Source of the DNA: an uncultured Bacteroidaceae bacterium | Lineage (GTDB): Bacteria; Bacteroidota; Bacteroidia; Bacteroidales; Bacteroidaceae | DNA: 39,521 nucleotides | Reading direction: 5' to 3' | NCBI GenBank assembly: GCA_905236065.1 | Contig: CAJONZ010000072.1 | Coordinates: forward strand, 1 to 39,521 | Made by a program: the position numbers and the translations under genes | The notes under the pieces: model-generated | Databases searched by the model: none | What the model was told of the DNA's origin: nothing | The model's input: only the letters and a program-made list of their open reading frames with translations | Part shown: in pieces, positions 1-6,711 of the stretch | Numbering within the stretch: position 1 is the first letter of the stretch | Layout of the letters: each line of letters starts with the position of its first letter

Positions 1-2174
1 CGAAGGACCACATCATCAACGGCAACAAGCACGACAACTTCTGGGAGATGGGCGACACGGGGCCCTGCGGTCCGTGCTCGGAGCTGCATGTGGATAGCCG
101 TCCGGCAGAGGAGAAAGCAAAAGTGCCTGGCCGCGAGCTGGTGAACAAGGACAACCCACAGGTGATTGAGATATGGAACCTGGTGTTCATGCAATTTAAC
201 CGCAAGGCTGACGGCAGTCTGGAGGGATTGCCCGCCAAGGTGATTGACACGGGCATGGGCTTCGAGCGCCTGGTGCGCACGTTGCAGGGCAAGTCGTCGA
301 ACTACGACACGGACGTGTTCCAACCGCTCATCAAGGTGATGGCCGACATGGCTGGTTGCCAGTATGGCGAGGACGAGAAGAAGGACGTAGCCCTGCGTGT
401 CATCGTGGATCACCTGAGAGCCATTGCGTTTGCCATTGCAGACGGTCAGCTGCCGAGCAATGCCAAGGCGGGCTACGTGATTCGCCGCATCCTGCGCCGT
501 GCCGTGCGCTATGGCTACACGTTCCTGGGACAGAAAGAGGCGTTCATCTACAAGTTAGTGCCTACGCTCGTGGCTGAGATGGGCGATGCCTTCCCCGAAT
601 TGCCTGCGCAGCAGAAGCTGATTATGAAGGTGATGCAGGAGGAGGAAAGCTCGTTCCTGCGCACGTTGGAGAATGGCATCAAGCTGTTGCAGGGTGTCAT
701 CGACGAAACAAGGGCTGCCGGAAAGACGGAGATTGACGGAGAGAAGGCTTTCACGCTGTTCGACACGTTCGGTTTCCCGCTCGACCTGACGGAACTGATT
801 TGCCGCGAGCAAAGTATGACGGTGGACGAGAAGGGCTTCGATGCTTGTATGCAGCAGCAAAAGGAGCGTGCCCGCAATGCCGCAGAGGTGAAGCTGGGCG
901 ACTGGGTGGTCGTAAACGAAGGCGAAGGCGAACAGCTGAGTGAGTTCGTGGGCTATGACTACACGGAATATCCGGCACACATCGTGAAGTACCGCGAGGT
1001 GAAGCAGAAGAAGGGTGTGGCCTACGAGATGATTCTGGACAAGACCCCGTTCTACGGCGAGATGGGCGGCGAGGTCGGCGACAAAGGCGTGCTGGTTTCG
1101 GAGTTTGAAGAGATAAAAGTGCTGGACACGAAGAAGGAGAACGGTGTTTCCATCCACATCGTCAACAAGTTGCCGGAGAATCCGGAGGCTGAGTTCATGG
1201 CCTGTGTGGATGTGGAGCTGCGCCGCGCCATCGAGGCTAACCACACGTGTACGCACTTGTTGGATGCTGCACTGCGCGAGGTGCTGGGTACCCACGTGGA
1301 GCAGAAGGGTTCGCTGGTGACGGCGGACAACCTGCGTTTCGACTTCTCGCACTTCGAGAAGGTCACCCCGGAACAAATCCGTGAGGTGGAGCACATCGTC
1401 AACGAGAAGATTCGCCAGAACATTCCGCTGGAGGAGTACCGCGACTACCCGATAGAGAAGGCCAAGGAACTGGGTGCCATTGCCTTGTTCGGCGAGAAGT
1501 ACGGCGACAAGGTGCGCGTGGTGAAGTTCGGCGACTCGGTAGAATTCTGCGGTGGCTGCCATGCGGCCAGCACGGGACAGTTGGGCATGGTGCGCATCAT
1601 GAGCGAGAGCAGCATTGCCGCCGGTGTGCGCCGCATCGAGGCCATCACGGGCAAGGAAGTGGAGGCAACGTTCGACATGATGCAGGATTTCATGAACGAC
1701 CTGCGCACGTTGCTGAACAATGCACCCGACCTGTTGACGACCATTCAGCGGGCCATTGCCGAGAATAAGGAACTGCAAAGCCAAGTAGAGGAATACAAGG
1801 CGCAAAAGGCCAAGGAGCTGAAGAACGTTCTCATTGAACGGGCAAAGAACATAAACGGTGTGAAGGTGATTTCGGGTGTGCTGCCCGTTGAGCCGCAGTA
1901 TGCCAAGGACATTGCTTTCCAGTTGCGCAGTCAGTTTACGGAAGACCTGTTGGTTGTTATCGGATGCGCACCGCAGAACAAGCCGACGCTGACCGTGGCC
2001 CTGAGCGACGACCTGGTGGCCGAGGGCAAGAATGCCGGACAGCTGGTACGCGAGGCTGCCAAGCTGATGAAGGGTGGCGGTGGCGGTCAGCCGCATTTTG
2101 CAACCGCCGGCGGCAAAGACCCGGAGGGCATGAGGGCTGCCATCGAGAAAGTGATTGAATTAGCAGAATTATAA
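1..2174 (+). CDS. alaS: Alanyl-tRNA synthetase, C-terminal part (5' end outside window)
   Basis: This class II synthetase charges tRNA-Ala with alanine in the cytoplasm. The reading frame is open from base 3, before the first ATG at 48, and the residues there ([17 protein letters not shown]) belong to the catalytic core, so the gene starts upstream of the window. The editing domain carries the paired zinc-ligand motifs HTCTH (about 1242-1256) and CGGCH (about 1549-1563), which hydrolyse mischarged Ser- or Gly-tRNA. A coiled region follows, then the C-Ala domain with a glycine-rich stretch ending in QPHFATAGG. The stop is TAA at 2172-2174. A STAS gene begins 17 bp downstream on the same strand, so the two are probably co-transcribed. 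Identification is certain; only the N-terminus is missing. Confidence 0.98.
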   Translation, partial: KDHIINGNKHDNFWEMGDTGPCGPCSELHVDSRPAEEKAKVPGRELVNKDNPQVIEIWNLVFMQFNRKADGSLEGLPAKVIDTGMGFERLVRTLQGKSSNYDTDVFQPLIKVMADMAGCQYGEDEKKDVALRVIVDHLRAIAFAIADGQLPSNAKAGYVIRRILRRAVRYGYTFLGQKEAFIYKLVPTLVAEMGDAFPELPAQQKLIMKVMQEEESSFLRTLENGIKLLQGVIDETRAAGKTEIDGEKAFTLFDTFGFPLDLTELICREQSMTVDEKGFDACMQQQKERARNAAEVKLGDWVVVNEGEGEQLSEFVGYDYTEYPAHIVKYREVKQKKGVAYEMILDKTPFYGEMGGEVGDKGVLVSEFEEIKVLDTKKENGVSIHIVNKLPENPEAEFMACVDVELRRAIEANHTCTHLLDAALREVLGTHVEQKGSLVTADNLRFDFSHFEKVTPEQIREVEHIVNEKIRQNIPLEEYRDYPIEKAKELGAIALFGEKYGDKVRVVKFGDSVEFCGGCHAASTGQLGMVRIMSESSIAAGVRRIEAITGKEVEATFDMMQDFMNDLRTLLNNAPDLLTTIQRAIAENKELQSQVEEYKAQKAKELKNVLIERAKNINGVKVISGVLPVEPQYAKDIAFQLRSQFTEDLLVVIGCAPQNKPTLTVALSDDLVAEGKNAGQLVREAAKLMKGGGGGQPHFATAGGKDPEGMRAAIEKVIELAEL

Positions 2175-2191
2175 TAAAACAAACTCAGACT

Positions 2192-2491
2192 ATGGATGTG
2201 AACATTATCAAAGGCGAGAAAATCACAGTGGAAATCGCTGGTCGCCTTGACACTGCGGCAGCCCCGGAGTTCAACGAGGCCATTGCCGATATTATCTCAG
2301 AGAAGAACGACGTTGTCTTTGACTGTGCGGAGATGGACTACATTGCCAGTTCGGGCCTGAGGGTCTTCCTGATAGCCCACGACTCGCTGACGGCCAATGG
2401 CGGTACGCTCGAAGTGATCAACGTGCAGCCTTCCGTGCAGAGCGTCTTCGACATGACGGGCTTTTCCGTCATGCTGAAAATTATCTCTTAA
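2192..2491 (+). CDS. Single-domain STAS protein (anti-sigma factor antagonist type)
   Basis: The 99-residue protein is one STAS domain of the SpoIIAA/RsbV kind. It has the family pattern: an early GRLDTAAAPEF segment and the phospho-acceptor loop DYIASSGLRVFL with the serine pair at residues 53-54. In characterised relatives a kinase/anti-sigma factor phosphorylates this serine to control partner switching. No anti-sigma kinase or PP2C phosphatase lies in the window, so the partner is unknown. The gene follows alaS by 17 bp and is closed by a strong hairpin at 2531-2564, so it probably rides on the alaS transcript. The domain call is firm; a role in sigma-factor control is inferred and regulation of another target is possible. 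Confidence 0.9.
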   Translation: MDVNIIKGEKITVEIAGRLDTAAAPEFNEAIADIISEKNDVVFDCAEMDYIASSGLRVFLIAHDSLTANGGTLEVINVQPSVQSVFDMTGFSVMLKIIS

Positions 2492-2530
2492 AGGCTTGGA
2501 AAAATTGTAGAATACAAAGTGTAAAATGCA

Positions 2531-2575
2531 AGCACCGCAGCAACGGGTTCGTTACTGCGGTGCTACGTTTTTAGG
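2531..2575 (+). terminator. Intrinsic terminator after the alaS-STAS operon
   Basis: A 10-bp perfect stem (AGCACCGCAG at 2531-2540 with its complement at 2555-2564) continues past one mismatch into a 4-bp inner stem (AACG/CGTT) with a GGTT loop. It is followed on the plus strand by ACGTTTTT. It lies between two convergent genes and may also help end the minus-strand helicase transcript, although the T-run on that side is weak. Confidence 0.85.
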
Positions 2576-2583
2576 GGAATGAC

Positions 2584-4047
2584 TCAGTCCACCAACGTCT
2601 GCTCCTTCGGCCAATTCACCAGGAAGACCTGCCCTGTGGCACGGGTGATGGCGGTGTAGAGCCAACGGAAATAGTCGGGTCCCAGCATGTCCTCGGTCAT
2701 GTAGCCCTGGTCGATAAAGACGTTGGCCCATTGTCCGCCCTGCGCCTTGTGGCAAGTGATGGCGTAGGCATATTTCACTTGCAGGGCATTGAAGTAGGTG
2801 TCTTCCTTCATGGCTTTCAGCTTCTCGGACTTCGTGGCCCGTTTCCACTGCGGGCGCTCACCAGGATTGGCCACGTTGATTTCCTCATAGTCGGCCATGA
2901 CTTGGTTGAAAAGGCGGTCTTGCTGCTCACGGGTCAAGGCCGGAGCCTCGGAATGCAGGGTGTCGAGCAACAGGGTGCAATCCAGCTCATAGTTGTCGTA
3001 ATCGGGGAAGAAAAGCGTGGCATCGACAAAGCGGAAGCCATACATTTCACGTTCGTTGCGCACCCGCTGCACCCGGACGATGTCGCCATTGGCGATGAAA
3101 TCGGGGGCATCCGGCTGGTTGCCTGTCCAAAAGTAGTTGTTCTTGGCAACCATCAGCATGTCGTCGGAAGAAAGTTCCTCCTCGCGCCAGAGAATCTGGT
3201 TGCGGATACCATTATTATATATATTGGCGCGTTTGTTGCTACGGGTAATCACGATGGTGTCGTCGTAGCCGTCCCGATGGTAACAGGTTTCAAGCGTTTC
3301 GATGAGTTCCGTGCCCAGAACCACCTGAATGTCGGGAAATCCGTTCAACCGAAGCCGTGGCAATTGGAAAATATCCTCGTCCGACATTTTTTTCCGCAGA
3401 AGGGTCGCATTCCAAAGCACTCCCGACTGCTCTGCCTGACGTACCACCTGCGTCATGGTGTAGCTCATCACGCGGAGGCCGTATGCCTCCAACTCCTCAT
3501 CCTGAAGCGCAGGGCTCTCCCCCTCGCCCACTGGAGGCAACTGGGCTGTGTCACCCAGGAGAATCAACTTGCAGCCTTTTCCGTTATAGACAAAATGCAC
3601 CAAATCGTCGAGCAGTCGTCCCGTGCCGTAGATGGAGCCAGAATAGGCATCGTTGCTAATCATGGAAGCCTCGTCGCAAATAAATAGCAGGTTGGCCTTC
3701 AGGTTGTAGTTGAGCGAGAAAATGGAATCCTTGTCAATGGACTTTTGCCGATAGATGCGTTTATGGATGGTGAAAGCGGGATGGTCGGCGTAGGAGGAAA
3801 GCACTTTGGCGGCACGTCCCGTCGGAGCGATGAGCACACACTCCCGTTTCAGCGTCTCAAGACTCCGAACCAGTGCGCTGACGACGGAGGTCTTGCCCGT
3901 ACCGGCAAATCCTCTTAAGACAAACACGGAATCCTCGCCTTCCGACAACAAAAAATCGGCAAGCATGTCAATCACTTCTGCTTGCTGAGTTGTCGGTTGA
4001 AAGCCGAATTTTTCCGTGATTAGTTCTATAAAATAATCTTTTATCAT
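2584..4047 (-). CDS. RecD-like superfamily 1 DNA helicase (AAA_30/UvrD_C_2)
   Basis: The 487-residue protein is an SF1B-type ATP-dependent DNA helicase related to RecD and TraA. Motifs appear in order: Walker A GFAGTGKTS (residues 46-54), Walker B CDEASMI, motif III LGDTAQLPPVGEG, and the C-terminal UvrD_C_2 signatures YAITCHKAQGGQW and YTAITRAT. RecB and RecC are not nearby and the length is far below that of RecD2, so it is probably the short stand-alone helicase common in Bacteroidales, with a presumed role in DNA repair or recombination. The start MIKDYFIELI is preceded by an A-rich stretch with AAAAAAG. It is divergent from the gene at 4148 and convergent with the STAS gene. The helicase call is firm; the exact role is unknown. 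Confidence 0.9.
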   Translation of the reverse strand: MIKDYFIELITEKFGFQPTTQQAEVIDMLADFLLSEGEDSVFVLRGFAGTGKTSVVSALVRSLETLKRECVLIAPTGRAAKVLSSYADHPAFTIHKRIYRQKSIDKDSIFSLNYNLKANLLFICDEASMISNDAYSGSIYGTGRLLDDLVHFVYNGKGCKLILLGDTAQLPPVGEGESPALQDEELEAYGLRVMSYTMTQVVRQAEQSGVLWNATLLRKKMSDEDIFQLPRLRLNGFPDIQVVLGTELIETLETCYHRDGYDDTIVITRSNKRANIYNNGIRNQILWREEELSSDDMLMVAKNNYFWTGNQPDAPDFIANGDIVRVQRVRNEREMYGFRFVDATLFFPDYDNYELDCTLLLDTLHSEAPALTREQQDRLFNQVMADYEEINVANPGERPQWKRATKSEKLKAMKEDTYFNALQVKYAYAITCHKAQGGQWANVFIDQGYMTEDMLGPDYFRWLYTAITRATGQVFLVNWPKEQTLVD

Positions 4048-4074
4048 CTTTTTTCAAAAAAAAATGAAAATAAG

Positions 4075-4106
4075 TTGCCTCGTTTCGTTTTTATTCCTTA
4101 TTTTTG
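4075..4106 (+). promoter_or_regulatory. Bacteroidetes-type promoter for the 4148-6711 operon
   Basis: The sequence TATTTTTG at 4099-4106 fits the Bacteroidetes -7 consensus TAnnTTTG, and a TTG at 4075-4077 lies 21 bp upstream in the -33 position. The start codon follows about 40 bp later. The match is to a known consensus; no transcription start is proven. Confidence 0.65.
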
Positions 4107-4147
4107 TGGCGCAAATGTAGTAAAATAAAAAATAAAAACATAATATC

Positions 4148-4900
4148 ATGAATAAAATTGCGATTAACAGTATTCTTGCTGTTCTTACTATTGGGCTCTG
4201 CTACGCTTGTTACGTGAGCATCTATAGTAACATTGCCTTCGATGAAGAAAAGGCTGCCCGTGAGAAATTAGTCATTGAACGTCTGATGCAGATTCGAGAT
4301 GCAGAGGAGCAGTACAAAATGACATTTGGTTATTATTGCGGCACTATCGACTCTCTTATCGACTTTGTGAAAAGCGGTAAAACTGTTGACAAAATCATCA
4401 AGGAAGGTGAACTGACCGACGACCAGCTTGAAGCAGGACTGACCGAGCGTGAAGCTGTGCGTCAGGGTCTCATCAAGCGTGACACGGTTTGGATTACCGC
4501 CGCAGAGAAGCTGGGGATTCCAAATCCTGACTCCATGAAATATGTGCCCATCGGCAAAGTGGCAGACGGCACTTTCATGACGGTGAAGGCCATGTACGAC
4601 AACGAGCACCCCATTGACACGGTCTATCAGGGCATCATCCAGCTGCGCAAGAAAGACCAGTTCAACATGAAGTCGAACGAATGGGAGAATCTAGTTGAGT
4701 TCCGTGCCCGCCTGGACGACTATCTCGACGGCATGAATGCAAAGATGGTACGAAACCTGAAGGCTGAGTTGAAGAAACTTCACAAGAATCACGCCGAGCT
4801 GATGTTTGACAACGAGGACGACACGGAAGGAGAATGGTACGGCCTACGCATCGGTGACCTCAGCGACCCAAGCAACAAGATGGCCGGTAACTGGGAATAA
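4148..4900 (+). CDS. Membrane-anchored hypothetical protein, first gene of the rsmD operon
   Basis: The 250-residue protein has one N-terminal hydrophobic segment (about residues 5-25), then a soluble, charged, mostly helical region that probably faces the periplasm. I recognise no named domain. The segment DAEEQYKMTFGYYCGTIDSL shortly after the membrane helix vaguely recalls pilin-like N-termini, but there is no prepilin cleavage site. It heads a same-strand run with DUF3822 (30 bp gap), rsmD and a VanZ-like gene, preceded by a good TAnnTTTG promoter. Function cannot be assigned; it appears to be a real gene from its promoter, its codon pattern and its place in the operon. Confidence 0.8.
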   Translation: MNKIAINSILAVLTIGLCYACYVSIYSNIAFDEEKAAREKLVIERLMQIRDAEEQYKMTFGYYCGTIDSLIDFVKSGKTVDKIIKEGELTDDQLEAGLTEREAVRQGLIKRDTVWITAAEKLGIPNPDSMKYVPIGKVADGTFMTVKAMYDNEHPIDTVYQGIIQLRKKDQFNMKSNEWENLVEFRARLDDYLDGMNAKMVRNLKAELKKLHKNHAELMFDNEDDTEGEWYGLRIGDLSDPSNKMAGNWE

Positions 4901-4930
4901 TCGCTTTTTTCAAGAAAGAAAAAACAAAAA

Positions 4931-5740
4931 ATGACAGAAAAGCAATCGCTCAATAAAAGTTTGTCCATTCGCATTTGCACGAATGGACTTTCTTTTTGCT
5001 CGTACACCCCTCTGGCGAGTACACCATTTATATATAAGGAATACGATGTGCAGCCCACCATTTCATTGGCAGCCAACCTGAAGAACGCACTTCTGCATGA
5101 TCCCATGCTGAAGGAAGAATACCAGCGTGTCAATGTGCTGATAGCCACCCCACACGCCACGTTCGTTCCCGTGGTAGATTTCGATGCCGACACCGTGGAG
5201 GATGTCTATACGTACAATTTCCCGAAAGACACGGCCAAGCACGTCAGCTATAACGTCCTGCGCCGCTCTGGGGTGACCATCATCTTCGGCATCGACAAAA
5301 ACATCTACCAACTGTTGCTCGATGACTTTCCAAAGGCACGCTTCTACGCATCCTCCAGTACGCTGATTGAGTTTTTCGGGGAGAAAAGCCTCAAGGACGA
5401 AGCCAACAAGATGTTTGCCTACCTGCATGAGAAAGAAATGACACTCTACGCATTCAAAGCCGGACGGATGCAATGCGTCAACACCTACACCACAGCCACG
5501 ATGGAAGATTGCATGTACTTCATTCTGAACCTTTCGCAGCAACTGAATTTCAGCCAGTTCGACGATGTCCTCATGATTGTTGGCGACACCGGCAAAGAGA
5601 AAGAGTTGGCCAACAGAATCCAGAATTTCCAGAAAAACGTGAGCGTCATCGACCAGCAGAGCGACTTCCAATTCAGCATTACTGCCGGCAACGCCGCCAT
5701 TCCCTACGATATGCAAACCCTACTCATTTGCGGCTTCTGA
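4931..5740 (+). CDS. DUF3822 family protein
   Basis: The 269-residue protein matches the Bacteroidetes family DUF3822 as I recall it: an N-terminal NKSLSIRICTNGLSFCSY segment and alternating strands and helices throughout, resembling an actin/ASKHA-like fold. No signal peptide or membrane span is visible, so it should be cytoplasmic. It lies 30 bp after the membrane-anchored gene and 3 bp before rsmD. DUF3822 next to rsmD is an arrangement I recall from other Bacteroidetes, which hints at a link to ribosome maturation or simple co-regulation. The biochemical function is unknown. Confidence 0.85.
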   Translation: MTEKQSLNKSLSIRICTNGLSFCSYTPLASTPFIYKEYDVQPTISLAANLKNALLHDPMLKEEYQRVNVLIATPHATFVPVVDFDADTVEDVYTYNFPKDTAKHVSYNVLRRSGVTIIFGIDKNIYQLLLDDFPKARFYASSSTLIEFFGEKSLKDEANKMFAYLHEKEMTLYAFKAGRMQCVNTYTTATMEDCMYFILNLSQQLNFSQFDDVLMIVGDTGKEKELANRIQNFQKNVSVIDQQSDFQFSITAGNAAIPYDMQTLLICGF

Positions 5741-5743
5741 CCC

Positions 5744-6304
5744 ATGCGAATCATCCGAGGAAAATACAAAGGACGCCATTTCCCCACCCCGTCCCATTTC
5801 AAGGCGCGTCCCACGACCGACTTTGCCAAGGAGGGGCTTTTCAACATTCTCGAAAACAACTATATCGACTTCGAGGGCGACGAACCCACAGCCCTCGACT
5901 TGTTTGCCGGCACTGGCAGCATCAGCCTGGAATTACTCAGCCGTGGCTGCCGCCGAGTCGTAAGCGTAGAGAAAGACTTCAAGCACTGGCAATTCCTGCA
6001 ACGCCTTTCCAAAGACCTGAAAGACCCTGCATGGCTTCCGCTCCATGCCGACGCCTTCAAGTTCTGTCAGCAAAGCAACGAGCACTACGACATCATCTTT
6101 GCCGACCCTCCATACGCCTTGGAAAACCTGAAGGACATTCCCGATGCCGTGTTCGGACGGCCCGATGCTTCCGAGGATTCCCTCCTGGCTCCCGGCGGCC
6201 TCTTTATCCTGGAACACGGAAAAGACTACGATTTCAGTCAACACCCCTACTTCCTGACCCATCGCAACTACGGAAGCGTAAACTTCAGTTTCTTTAGTTC
6301 TTAA
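5744..6304 (+). CDS. rsmD: 16S rRNA (guanine(966)-N(2))-methyltransferase RsmD
   Basis: RsmD methylates N2 of G966 in 16S rRNA during 30S assembly, using S-adenosylmethionine. The 186-residue length is normal for the family. The start MRIIRGKYKGRHFPTP and the following RPTTDFAKEGLFNIL are family hallmarks. The SAM-binding motif I DLFAGTGSISLELLSRG lies near residues 48-64, and the catalytic IIFADPPYAL (DPPY) near residues 115-124. It starts 3 bp after the DUF3822 stop, so the two are probably translationally coupled. Identification is secure. Confidence 0.95.
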   Translation: MRIIRGKYKGRHFPTPSHFKARPTTDFAKEGLFNILENNYIDFEGDEPTALDLFAGTGSISLELLSRGCRRVVSVEKDFKHWQFLQRLSKDLKDPAWLPLHADAFKFCQQSNEHYDIIFADPPYALENLKDIPDAVFGRPDASEDSLLAPGGLFILEHGKDYDFSQHPYFLTHRNYGSVNFSFFSS

Positions 6305-6327
6305 AATAACAGCCTTTTCAACTTTCA

Positions 6328-6711
6328 ATGATTAAACTGATAAAAAAATGGTTATGGACTGCCCTTGCAACCATAACCCTTTCCGTTCTTTCCCTTGCAC
6401 CCATTCCCGACAATCCCCCGTTGGAGGACGTTCCCTTGATTGACAAATGGGTACACTTTGTCATGTATGGTGGCGTCGTCTGTGCCGCATGGCTCGACCG
6501 TTACCTCAACCGCTCAAAGACCCATCCTTTGGCCTTTGCCGCCACCATCTTCCTCTACGCAGCCTTCTTCGGCGGCCTGATGGAACTTTTGCAAAGCCTG
6601 ACAGGCTACCGCAGTGGCGAGTGGCTCGACTTCGTGGCCGACAGCCTCGGCGCACTCTTGGCCACCTTTATCTGCCTTCCACTCAGCAAACTGTTTCCAT
6701 CGAAGGCTTAA
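6328..6711 (+). CDS. VanZ-like family membrane protein
   Basis: The 127-residue protein has about four hydrophobic segments and the VanZ-like pattern: LAPIP near the first helix, DKWVHFVMYGG in the second, and a polar GLMELLQSLTGYRSGEWLDFVADSLGALLA segment. VanZ relatives are inner-membrane proteins; VanZ itself lowers teicoplanin sensitivity, but the role of most homologues is unknown. It follows rsmD by 23 bp and closes the operon. Its TAA stop overlaps the stop of the convergent outer-membrane gene in a shared TTAA at 6708-6711. The family call is good; the function is open. Confidence 0.85.
   Translation: MIKLIKKWLWTALATITLSVLSLAPIPDNPPLEDVPLIDKWVHFVMYGGVVCAAWLDRYLNRSKTHPLAFAATIFLYAAFFGGLMELLQSLTGYRSGEWLDFVADSLGALLATFICLPLSKLFPSKA

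Noticed and set aside
555-2096. Long minus-strand frame opposite alaS, and similar ones opposite the helicase and mfd
   Set aside because: They are antisense shadows of high-confidence genes with unnatural amino-acid composition.
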